This document shows, piece after piece, positions 31,938-39,933 of a stretch of DNA of 64,000 bases (its first letter is position 1; each line of letters begins with the position of its first letter). Below the pieces are notes generated by a model. It saw only the letters and a list, made by a program, of their open reading frames with translations. It made no database searches and was not told the DNA's origin. The translations under genes and the position numbers were made by a program. The stretch comes from Flavobacterium hydatis (GTDB lineage: Bacteria > Bacteroidota > Bacteroidia > Flavobacteriales > Flavobacteriaceae), in assembly GCF_000737695.1 (NCBI RefSeq), contig NZ_JPRM01000013.1, positions 1 through 64,000 of the forward strand. Direction: 5' to 3'.

Positions 31938-34150
31938 GCTATAAACTCTTTTGTAATTGTTACTATCTTTTCAGTTAAATCAGTCATCCATATTAACTGT
32001 TCGATTACCAATTGTGCTTCTTGCATTTTGGTTTCCCTTGCGCTATCGTCGAGTTCATTATCATTTTCTAATCGACTGAAATTTTTTCTTTTTAATTCTT
32101 CAAAATGAAAAGTCAATTGTTCCTTGTTAATGTCTTTGTTTTTATACTCAGCCGTGCTTTCATGTCTTAAAATAGCAATCGAGTAGTTTAAATTGTAAAC
32201 CACAACGTCAATTACAAAATTAAAAGATTCAGATGCCGATGTTGTTTTATGAGACTGTATATACGTACCTAATGATGCTGAGGACGAAAGTAAAGAATGG
32301 TTTAGTACGGCAAGCTTGTTTATTTGTGGAAGCTGTTTTTGCTTCGATTTAGGCTCTTGAACCATTCTCTGGAAAGAAGTCATAAGATTTCCTATTTCTA
32401 TAAAAGCATTTTTTCTAGCCAAGCGATATGATGTAGGTAATGTTCCTTTTTTATTATAATACTCGGCAATTTCTCTTAAATAGTTTCTATTGGCTTCGAT
32501 AGATTTTTCTAAAAAGGACGCAGCATTAAGAAATTCCCAAGCTGGCCATAAGTAATAATTTGCCAAAAAGGCTAACGTAGCACCTACTAGAGAATCCAGA
32601 ATTCGAAACTGAATAACTTCAAGGATATTTGGTGTTAATATTCCGTATACAAAAACCACGTACATGGTAACAAGTGTAGTACTTACTTTGTAATTGCTTT
32701 GTGTAAAAGAAATGCCAATAAGCATACAAACAATCGCAAAAATGCTTATTGCGACATGATTATGTACTAAGGACACAATCCCAAAGGCTATTAAACCTCC
32801 TAAAATAGTACCAATAACACGATTGTAAGAACGCTCTTTGGTTAAACCATAACCAGGACGCATGATAACTACGATTGTCAATAAAATCCAATATACGTTT
32901 TGAAACGGAAGTAATTTGCCAATTATAAAACCTGCCATAATAGTTATGGTAAGTCGTAGCGAATGCCTGAAAAATGTTGAGGAAAAACTGAAATTTTCTA
33001 TTAATGTGCGTATCGGATAATATTGCGGAGTCAGGAATTTTTCAAGTTCTTTGTCCTTGTCTTTAAAATCAAAAGATTTAATTGCTAATGAGAAAGCCAT
33101 TTCTACGATTTTTATTTTTTCGACTTGTTTTTGGGCGTATTTCAGCATATTAGTAAGCATCCAAACTCCTTCAGAAGCATCAATCTTACCTAAATTATTT
33201 TGATACGCATCAATAGCAGATTGTAATCCGTCAAGTTCCTTTTTTAAATCATTTATAGATATATATTTAGAAGCTTTGTGGACACTTTTAGATAGTTTTT
33301 TTAAAGTCGATGCAAGTTTATAGGCAAGATTTTGATAAGAGCGTAAAACCTCAGGATGTTCGCTAAATTTTTTGTGTAACTTATCATGGTCAAATGATGT
33401 TGATAAAGCTAATTCCTGAATTTCGACTAACGTTATAAAAACAATAAGCATTTTTCTGTTTTGGCTAGAGTCGCCAGAAGTGGCTCTATTGCCAATAAGT
33501 ACTTGTCGTAAATTCTCGTGAATTTGGTTTAATTCAACCTGAAGATGTAATTGTTTTTCGATAATCTTTTTTCTATCAGCTTCAGGATTCCATAAATCAC
33601 CCCTAAGCTTTAAGTATTTTGCAGTTAATCGAATTCCATCGGCAGTTTGTAATTCTATATAACGATACGGTTTTATATAATGAAAGATAAGCGAAACTAT
33701 CAAATAGAATAATCCACCAGCAAAAATATAGCTAGAATGTAATACAGCTTCCCAGCCTTCATGTAAATGAGCAAATGATAGAGAAATCGAAAGCAATGCC
33801 GAGAATGAAGCCATAGTTGCTCTTTGTCCATAAACAGAAATCATAGAGGACAAGAAAAGTAATATTCCTAAAAATGGATAAAACAGCCAAGGAAAAGGAT
33901 AAACAAGATTAACTAGTAGGTTAACTCCAGAAACAATAAGAGCAGTAACTACAATTCCTTTTATTTTATGTTTAAGATTACTCGGTATATCACTCGGATA
34001 AGTATAAAAAGCACCAAGAGCAATGGTAAAACCAATTTCAAAATACCCCAAGAAGTTAAAAAACAAGACAGGAACTACAGATGCGATTGTAACTTTTGAA
34101 GCATTAGTAAAAGAAGTACTGTCTGTGAATTTAACGATGCGATCTAACAT
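31922..34150 (-). CDS. FUSC-family membrane protein, YccS/YhfK-like
   Basis: A 742-residue membrane protein with two sets of five to six helices (about residues 15-160 and 405-540). Each set is followed by a long cytoplasmic helical part, as in FUSC/YccS/aromatic-acid-exporter proteins. GFIIGKLLPFQNVYWILLT and VVIMRPGYGLTKERSYNRV near residue 430 are the typical FUSC core. It may export hydrophobic acids or act in envelope stress; the substrate is unknown. It is transcribed divergently from def, with a TAnnTTTG box 17 bp upstream. Confidence 0.88.
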   Translation of the reverse strand: MLDRIVKFTDSTSFTNASKVTIASVVPVLFFNFLGYFEIGFTIALGAFYTYPSDIPSNLKHKIKGIVVTALIVSGVNLLVNLVYPFPWLFYPFLGILLFLSSMISVYGQRATMASFSALLSISLSFAHLHEGWEAVLHSSYIFAGGLFYLIVSLIFHYIKPYRYIELQTADGIRLTAKYLKLRGDLWNPEADRKKIIEKQLHLQVELNQIHENLRQVLIGNRATSGDSSQNRKMLIVFITLVEIQELALSTSFDHDKLHKKFSEHPEVLRSYQNLAYKLASTLKKLSKSVHKASKYISINDLKKELDGLQSAIDAYQNNLGKIDASEGVWMLTNMLKYAQKQVEKIKIVEMAFSLAIKSFDFKDKDKELEKFLTPQYYPIRTLIENFSFSSTFFRHSLRLTITIMAGFIIGKLLPFQNVYWILLTIVVIMRPGYGLTKERSYNRVIGTILGGLIAFGIVSLVHNHVAISIFAIVCMLIGISFTQSNYKVSTTLVTMYVVFVYGILTPNILEVIQFRILDSLVGATLAFLANYYLWPAWEFLNAASFLEKSIEANRNYLREIAEYYNKKGTLPTSYRLARKNAFIEIGNLMTSFQRMVQEPKSKQKQLPQINKLAVLNHSLLSSSASLGTYIQSHKTTSASESFNFVIDVVVYNLNYSIAILRHESTAEYKNKDINKEQLTFHFEELKRKNFSRLENDNELDDSARETKMQEAQLVIEQLIWMTDLTEKIVTITKEFIAQNPD

Positions 34151-34167
34151 AGAAATAGGTTTACTAG

Positions 34168-34175
34168 CAAAGATA
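34168..34175 (-). promoter_or_regulatory. TAnnTTTG box before the FUSC gene
   Basis: On the minus strand this reads TATCTTTG, 17 bp before the ATG at 34150. Confidence 0.5.
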
Positions 34176-34277
34176 AGAATTGTAAGAGTTATTTAGTAAT
34201 AATAGTGACTTTGATTTAAATAGAAATCAAAAAGTAGATAATCTGGTTAATAGAATTATTCATTGACTATTTTTTAC

Positions 34278-34285
34278 TATTTTTG
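34278..34285 (+). promoter_or_regulatory. TAnnTTTG box before def
   Basis: TATTTTTG lies 63 bp before the ATG at 34349. Confidence 0.5.
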
Positions 34286-34348
34286 CCAACCTACATTCAG
34301 AATAATGAAATTCTGGATTAATAGTCGTTAATACATAATACAACAAGA

Positions 34349-34939
34349 ATGATTTTACCAATTATAGGATATGGTGATCCTGTTTTAAGAAAAGTTGGGG
34401 AGGCAGTATCGCCGGAACATCCAAATTTGAAAGAAACAATAGCTAACATGTACGAGACAATGTACAATGCTTATGGAGTGGGTCTTGCTGCGCCACAAGT
34501 TGGTTTGGCCTTGCGTTTATTTGTAATCGACACAACTCCTTTTAGTGATGATGAGGATTTACCAGCAGATGAACAAAAAGAATTAAAAGGATTTAAGAGA
34601 ACTTTTATCAATGCCAAAATCTTAAAAGAAGATGGTGAAGAATGGAGTTTTAACGAAGGATGCTTGAGTATTCCAGATGTTCGTGAGGATGTTTACAGAC
34701 ACGAAAGAATTACAATTGAATATTGTGAGGAAGATTTTGTAGTAAAAACCGAAGTGTTTGATGGTTTAATTGCAAGAGTAATTCAGCATGAATACGATCA
34801 CATCGAAGGAATTTTGTTTACAGATAAAATTTCATCATTAAAAAAACGTTTAATTCAAAAGAAATTAAAAAACATTACCGAAGGCAAAACTTTTCAGGAA
34901 TACAGGATGAAATTTGCTGCTGCTAAAAAAGGAAGATAG
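34349..34939 (+). CDS. def: Peptide deformylase
   Basis: A 196-residue metalloenzyme that removes the formyl group from new proteins. All three motifs are intact: GVGLAAPQVG (residues 43-52), EGCLSIP with metal Cys105, and QHEYDHIEG with His147, Glu148 and His151. A 15-residue acidic insertion (around residues 66-80) between motifs 1 and 2 is common in Bacteroidota. It is followed by the DUF5606 gene (63-bp gap) and mazG on the same strand, probably partly co-transcribed. Confidence 0.95.
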   Translation: MILPIIGYGDPVLRKVGEAVSPEHPNLKETIANMYETMYNAYGVGLAAPQVGLALRLFVIDTTPFSDDEDLPADEQKELKGFKRTFINAKILKEDGEEWSFNEGCLSIPDVREDVYRHERITIEYCEEDFVVKTEVFDGLIARVIQHEYDHIEGILFTDKISSLKKRLIQKKLKNITEGKTFQEYRMKFAAAKKGR

Positions 34940-35002
34940 TTTTTGAAGTTCTTTTAGATAAAAAATAAAATAACCGAATTCTTAATACTAATTATAATAA
35001 AC

Positions 35003-35485
35003 ATGAATTTAGAAAAAATATTAGCTATTTCTGGGAAACCAGGTTTATACGCATTAAAAGTACAAACGCGTACAGGATTTGTAGCTGAATCATTAATTGA
35101 TGGAAAAAAAATCACTGTTAGCTTAAAGAGTAATGTAAGTTTGTTGTCAGAAATTTCAATTTATACTTACGAAGGAGAAAAACCTTTATCTGAAGTAATG
35201 CAATTAATTGCAGTAAAAGAAAACAAAGGACAAGCTATTTCTCACAAAGAAGATAATGTTACTTTAGGAGCTTATTTTAAAGAAATTTTACCTCAATACG
35301 ACGAAGAGAGAGTTTATCCTTCAGATATTAAAAAAGTATTGAACTGGTATAACATGCTTCAGGCAAAAGGATTAGTTACAGATTTAGCGCCTGCACCAGC
35401 AGCATCTAAAGAAGAAACTCCAGTTCTTGAAGAAACAAAAAAAGCACCAGCAAAAAAAGCTAAAGCAGCTACTGAAAAAAAATAG
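35003..35485 (+). CDS. DUF5606 domain protein
   Basis: A 160-residue protein. The conserved N-terminal domain (MNLEKILAISGKPGLYALK, residues 1-19, up to about 125) is the DUF5606 family of Bacteroidota. The tail is an Ala/Pro/Lys/Glu-rich segment (about residues 130-160), probably disordered. It sits between def and mazG, an arrangement I recall in flavobacteria. Function unknown; the basic tail may bind RNA or DNA, which is a guess. Confidence 0.88.
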   Translation: MNLEKILAISGKPGLYALKVQTRTGFVAESLIDGKKITVSLKSNVSLLSEISIYTYEGEKPLSEVMQLIAVKENKGQAISHKEDNVTLGAYFKEILPQYDEERVYPSDIKKVLNWYNMLQAKGLVTDLAPAPAASKEETPVLEETKKAPAKKAKAATEKK

Positions 35486-35583
35486 TTTCATTTAGGTGAA
35501 CGATATTTAATCCTGTTAAGATGATTTCTTGACAGGATTTTTTACTTTTACAAATTCGTTACCAACTTAAAATTACTTCAAAA

Positions 35584-36354
35584 ATGAGCAAAGAATTGCA
35601 ATTACAAGCCTTCGAAAGATTATTAAACATAATGGATGATTTGCGTGAAAAATGCCCTTGGGATATGAAGCAGACTATACAAAGTTTACGTCATCTTACT
35701 ATTGAAGAAACGTATGAATTAGGTGATGCAATTCTGGATAATGATTTAAATGAGGTAAAAAAAGAATTAGGAGATTTATTATTACACATTGTTTTTTATG
35801 CCAAAATAGGTAGCGAAACAAACGATTTTGATATGGCAGATGTGTGTAATGAAATTTGCGAAAAACTCATTCATCGTCATCCTCATATTTATAGTGATAC
35901 AGTTGTAAAAGACGAAGAAGAAGTAAAGCAAAATTGGGAAAAACTAAAACTAAAAGAAGGCAAGAAATCTGTTTTGGAAGGTGTTCCAAGAAGTCTACCA
36001 GCATTGGTAAAAGCAAGCAGAATACAAGATAAAGTAAAAGGGGTAGGCTTTGATTGGGAAGAACCACATCAAGTCTGGGATAAAGTACAGGAAGAATTAC
36101 AAGAACTACAAGTAGAAGTAGAAGCTGGGGATCAAGATAAGATTGAAGCTGAATTTGGAGATGTATTATTCTCGATGATTAATTATGCCCGATTTTTAAA
36201 TGTAAATCCCGAAGATGCTTTAGAGCGCACCAATAAAAAATTCATAAAACGTTTTCAGTATCTAGAGAGTAAAGCAGGAGAATTAGGAAAGCCATTAATG
36301 GATATGACTTTGGCAGAAATGGATATTTTCTGGAACGAAGCAAAAAAGCTTTAA
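35584..36354 (+). CDS. mazG: Nucleoside triphosphate pyrophosphohydrolase MazG
   Basis: A 256-residue all-alpha NTP pyrophosphohydrolase with two MazG domains. The first shows CPWDMKQTIQSLRHLTIEET (residues 19-38) and the EExxE...ExxD-type helix EVKKELGDLLLHIVFYAKIG. The second has KIEAEFGDVLFSMINYARFL near residue 187. It hydrolyses damaged or excess NTPs, or limits ppGpp responses. Its stop is directly next to the stop of the convergent fnr-like gene (no spacing). Length matches the E. coli enzyme. Confidence 0.93.
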   Translation: MSKELQLQAFERLLNIMDDLREKCPWDMKQTIQSLRHLTIEETYELGDAILDNDLNEVKKELGDLLLHIVFYAKIGSETNDFDMADVCNEICEKLIHRHPHIYSDTVVKDEEEVKQNWEKLKLKEGKKSVLEGVPRSLPALVKASRIQDKVKGVGFDWEEPHQVWDKVQEELQELQVEVEAGDQDKIEAEFGDVLFSMINYARFLNVNPEDALERTNKKFIKRFQYLESKAGELGKPLMDMTLAEMDIFWNEAKKL

Positions 36355-37035
36355 TTACTCGGCCATTTTCTTTAAGGCACTAATATTTTTCAGGACAATT
36401 TTTTTTCCAACTAATTCAATTACTTTTAGTTTGTTGAAATCTGATAATAACCGGATACAGCTTTCTGTAGCAGTACCAATCATACTTGCTAATTCGTCTC
36501 TGGAAAGTTGAATTTGTAGCGTATTGTCTTTATTCTCACCAAATGTGTCGTGTAAATATAATAGCGTTTCGGCTAAACGAGATTTAACAGTTTTTTGAGC
36601 TAATGAAACAGTATGGTTATCAGATTCTTTTAAGTCATCACAAATTGTTTTCATTACATTCATAGAAAACTGATTATTTTGATTAAAGAAATTGATGATT
36701 TCGGTTTTAGGAATAAAACATACTTCCATATCATCTAAAGCTTTGGCACTTAAGTTAGCAGGTTCATTACTAATCATAGAGCGTTGACCTAAAAGTTCTC
36801 CAGATTTTACAAGCTTTACAATTTGATCCTTACCATTGGCACTTAACTTAGAAAGTTTACCAATACCATCTTTTACACAGAAAACGCCATTAGTAACTTC
36901 ACCTTCTTCAAAGATTGAGTCGCCTTTTCTAATAGTATATGTAGTTTTACTATTAGCTAATTTTATAACTTCATCTTTGTTTAAAGCTTTTAACGAGGTA
37001 AGTTGTCTTACGATACATTGGTCACATTTATTCAT
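36355..37035 (-). CDS. Crp/Fnr-family transcription regulator, FNR-like
   Basis: About 226 residues from ATG 37035 (MNKCDQCIVRQL); a start seven codons upstream would cover the promoter box. A cyclic-nucleotide-binding-type beta-roll (residues 20-115) leads to a long helix and a helix-turn-helix (about residues 170-200, LSRDELASMIG then ATESCIRLL). Cys4, Cys7 and Cys106 match E. coli FNR Cys20, Cys23 and Cys122, with exactly the same 102-residue spacing. The position of Cys29 is Thr13. The recognition helix keeps Glu and Arg of the FNR ExxSR motif, but Ser is Ile. It is divergent from ccoI. It probably activates the cbb3 and hemN genes through the nearby ATGATAATTATCAT boxes. Confidence 0.88.
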   Translation of the reverse strand: MNKCDQCIVRQLTSLKALNKDEVIKLANSKTTYTIRKGDSIFEEGEVTNGVFCVKDGIGKLSKLSANGKDQIVKLVKSGELLGQRSMISNEPANLSAKALDDMEVCFIPKTEIINFFNQNNQFSMNVMKTICDDLKESDNHTVSLAQKTVKSRLAETLLYLHDTFGENKDNTLQIQLSRDELASMIGTATESCIRLLSDFNKLKVIELVGKKIVLKNISALKKMAE

Positions 37036-37037
37036 AG

Positions 37038-37045
37038 CAAAGTTA
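37038..37045 (-). promoter_or_regulatory. TAnnTTTG box abutting the fnr-like gene
   Basis: On the minus strand this reads TAACTTTG, ending two bases before the ATG at 37035, which suggests a leaderless transcript. Confidence 0.45.
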
Positions 37046-37171
37046 TTTGTTTGCAAAATTAAGTATAATTATGATTTTTTAATCTTAATTTTTGGAATAA
37101 TAACAGAAATATGATTTCTATAAGTTTATTCCCAATTTATTTTATTAAATTTAAAAATGTAATTTATGGGC

Positions 37172-37216
37172 TATGATAATTGTCATATTTTTTAACTACT
37201 CGGTTTATGACCTTTG
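37172..37216 (+). promoter_or_regulatory. FNR-like box plus -7 box before ccoI
   Basis: TATGATAATTGTCATA (37172-37187) is palindromic at 14 of 16 positions. GACCTTTG (37209-37216) is the -7 box with one deviation from TAnnTTTG. The centre-to-box distance is 36.5 bp; the predicted start near 37221 puts the palindrome at -41.5. Confidence 0.8.
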
Positions 37217-37239
37217 CAAAAGCTTAAAATGGTTAAATT

Positions 37240-39615
37240 ATGAGTGTACAAAATTGTTTTCATTGCGGTTTGATTATCCCAAAAAATGAAGTAATTGTTT
37301 TTGATGAAAAAGAATTTTGTTGCAGTGGATGTAAAACAGTTTATGAGATTTTTAGTCTTAATGACTTAACTTGTTATTATGATTTCGAAAAATCTCCGGG
37401 AGCAACACCACAAGATATTCAGGGGAAATATGATTTTCTGGATAATGAAAGTATTCAGGTAAAGTTATTAGAGTTCCAAGAAGAATCAACAGCTATTGTT
37501 TCTTTAAATATTCCACATATTCATTGTAGTTCTTGTATTTGGATTTTAGAAAATCTAAATCGTCTAAAACCGGGAATTAGTGCTTCTCAGGTTAATTTCC
37601 CAGAAAAGAAAGTTAGAATTACTTACAATCCAGAAAATATTAGCTTAAAGGAAATTGTTAATACTTTAAGTTCAATAGGGTATGAGCCTTATATTAGTTT
37701 AGAAAACTACGAAGCAGGAAAAAATAATGTCGACAGAAGTTTGACATATAAGTTAGGTGTTGCTTTTTTCTGTTTTGGAAACATTATGTTGCTTTCTTTT
37801 CCCGAATATTTTGAAGTAAAAGAGTTTTGGCTAGATAATTATAAACCATTTTTTCGTTGGTTAATATTAATTCTGGCAATGCCAAGTTTCTTGTATTCGG
37901 CAAGTGGTTATTATGTTTCTGCCTATAAAAGTATCAAAAGTAAAATGTTGAATATTGATATTCCTATCGCTTTAGGAATTATTGTAATGTTTATACGAAG
38001 CACTTTTGATATAATCATGGATTATGGAGGAGGTTTTTTTGACAGCTTGACTGGATTGATTTTCTTTATGTTATTAGGGAAAATGTTTCAGATTAAAACC
38101 TACAGTTTTTTAAGTTTCGAGAGAGATTTTAAATCTTATTTTCCTATTGCTGTAACCCGAATTAATCCTAATACTCAAGAAGAGAGTATTCCTATTTATG
38201 ATATTGATAAAGGAGATCGATTATTAATTAGAAACCAGGAATTAATTCCTGTAGATGGAATCTTAATAAGTGACAAAGCCGAAATAGATTATAGTTTTGT
38301 AACTGGTGAAGCAGTCCCGATAACCAAAAAATCCGGAGATAAAGTTTTTGCAGGAGGAAAGCAAATAGGAAAAGTAATAGAAATGGAAGTATTACATACC
38401 GTTTCTCAGAGTTACTTGACACAATTGTGGGGGAATGATATTTTCCAGAAAGATGTTCAGCAAAAACATAAGACGATAACCGATACCATAAGCCGCTATT
38501 TTACCCCAATTTTATTGTTAATTGCTTTTGCAGGCTTTGGATATTGGATATTTATAGATGCAAATACTGCTTTTAATGTTTTTACGGCGGTACTTATTGT
38601 GGCATGTCCATGTGCACTGGCATTAACAGCACCATTTACATTTGGTAATATCTTGAGGATTTTAGGAAAACAAAAATTTTATCTAAAAAATGCTTTAGTT
38701 ATTGAGCAACTTGCTAAAGTTGATACTTTGGTTTTTGATAAAACAGGAACAATTACAACGAATAAAAAATCGAATATTACATACGAAGGTGAGAAACTTT
38801 CTGATGTAAATCTTGTAATGCTTAAAAATGTACTTCGGGCTTCAAACCATCCATTGAGCCGAATGTTATATGATTTCTTGCCAGAATCAAGCCGAATAAA
38901 ATTGGATGATTTTAAAGAAATAACAGGAAAAGGAATCTTGGCAGAAATCGAAAATCATCAGTTTCAAATCGGGTCATTTTCTTTTGTAGCAAATCAAGAA
39001 GAAAATTCAATTCAGCAAACCTCACTTCATATCAAAATAAATGGAGTTTATTATGGTAAATATATTTTTAATAACCAATACCGAGAAGGGTTAGGGGATT
39101 TGTTTAAAGAACTAAGTCTGAATTATAAGATCAAAGTATTATCGGGTGATAATGATGGAGAGCGAGAAACGCTAGAAAGTCTTTTACCTAAAGGAACAGA
39201 GCTTATTTTTAATCAAAAACCAGAACAGAAACTAAACTTTATTAAAGAGCTACAAGATCAAGGTCATAATGTAATGATGGTTGGCGACGGATTAAATGAT
39301 GCGGGAGCACTGGCTCAAAGCAATGTTGGAATTTCTATCTCAGAGAATGTCAATGTGTTTTCGCCGGCTTGCGATGCGATTCTGGATGCAACCGAGTTCC
39401 AACGTTTAAATTACTTTTTAAAACTCTCTAAAAACTCTATCAAAATTATTAAGATGAGTTTTGCCTTGTCGTTACTGTATAATGTAGTTGGATTAACGTT
39501 TGCTATTACAGGGAATTTATTACCTCTTGTAGCTGCGATAATAATGCCTTTAAGTACAATTACGATTGTAACTTTTGTTACTCTTATGAGTAATTATTAC
39601 GCTAAAAGGAAATAA
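37240..39615 (+). CDS. ccoI: Cu-exporting P-type ATPase for cbb3 oxidase (CcoI/FixI)
   Basis: A 791-residue P1B-type ATPase that supplies copper for cbb3 oxidase assembly. It starts with a Cys-rich domain (CFHCG, CCSGC; residues 6-31), then a heavy-metal domain with Cys96 and Cys99 (HCSSC). It has eight membrane helices, the transport motif CPC at residues 456-458, the phosphorylation Asp500 in DKTGT and GDGLNDAGAL in the hinge. It has its own FNR-like promoter and a terminator at 39622-39649, so it is transcribed apart from ccoSNO. Confidence 0.93.
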   Translation: MSVQNCFHCGLIIPKNEVIVFDEKEFCCSGCKTVYEIFSLNDLTCYYDFEKSPGATPQDIQGKYDFLDNESIQVKLLEFQEESTAIVSLNIPHIHCSSCIWILENLNRLKPGISASQVNFPEKKVRITYNPENISLKEIVNTLSSIGYEPYISLENYEAGKNNVDRSLTYKLGVAFFCFGNIMLLSFPEYFEVKEFWLDNYKPFFRWLILILAMPSFLYSASGYYVSAYKSIKSKMLNIDIPIALGIIVMFIRSTFDIIMDYGGGFFDSLTGLIFFMLLGKMFQIKTYSFLSFERDFKSYFPIAVTRINPNTQEESIPIYDIDKGDRLLIRNQELIPVDGILISDKAEIDYSFVTGEAVPITKKSGDKVFAGGKQIGKVIEMEVLHTVSQSYLTQLWGNDIFQKDVQQKHKTITDTISRYFTPILLLIAFAGFGYWIFIDANTAFNVFTAVLIVACPCALALTAPFTFGNILRILGKQKFYLKNALVIEQLAKVDTLVFDKTGTITTNKKSNITYEGEKLSDVNLVMLKNVLRASNHPLSRMLYDFLPESSRIKLDDFKEITGKGILAEIENHQFQIGSFSFVANQEENSIQQTSLHIKINGVYYGKYIFNNQYREGLGDLFKELSLNYKIKVLSGDNDGERETLESLLPKGTELIFNQKPEQKLNFIKELQDQGHNVMMVGDGLNDAGALAQSNVGISISENVNVFSPACDAILDATEFQRLNYFLKLSKNSIKIIKMSFALSLLYNVVGLTFAITGNLLPLVAAIIMPLSTITIVTFVTLMSNYYAKRK

Positions 39616-39621
39616 AGTACT

Positions 39622-39649
39622 AATAATCAGGTAAATCTGATTATTTTTT
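39622..39649 (+). terminator. Hairpin-T terminator after ccoI
   Basis: AATAATCAG (39622-39630) pairs with CTGATTATT (39637-39645), followed by T to 39649. Confidence 0.85.
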
Positions 39650-39674
39650 CATAAATTTAACATAACTGTTTGAG

Positions 39675-39719
39675 TATGATAAATGTCATATTTTAAAAGA
39701 ATGTATAAAAGTAATTTTG
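39675..39719 (+). promoter_or_regulatory. FNR-like box plus -7 box before ccoS
   Basis: TATGATAAATGTCATA (39675-39690) and TAATTTTG (39712-39719). The palindrome centre is 36.5 bp from the last base of the box, giving a start near 39724 and a -41.5 site. It should drive ccoS, ccoNO, ccoQ, ccoP and the genes after. Confidence 0.82.
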
Positions 39720-39738
39720 TTTAATAAATTTCATAGTT

Positions 39739-39930
39739 ATGAGCGTAATTTACTTATTAATCTCAGTTAGTATCATCATTGCCATAGGTTTTTTTATAGC
39801 GTTCGTTGTAGCTGTAAAATCGGGACAATATGATGATGATTACACTCCTTCCGTCCGAATGCTTTTTGATGATGAAATCAAAAAAACTCCAAATAATAAA
39901 ATAAAAACAACCACAGAAAAACAAATCTAG
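39739..39930 (+). CDS. ccoS: cbb3 oxidase maturation protein CcoS
   Basis: A 63-residue protein with one N-terminal membrane helix (about residues 3-26) followed by the family motif SGQYDDDYTPSVRMLFDDE. CcoS is needed for cofactor insertion into cbb3 oxidase. It is the first gene of the oxidase operon and precedes ccoNO by three bases. The C-terminal tail is short and Lys/Thr-rich. Confidence 0.9.
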   Translation: MSVIYLLISVSIIIAIGFFIAFVVAVKSGQYDDDYTPSVRMLFDDEIKKTPNNKIKTTTEKQI

Positions 39931-39933
39931 ATT

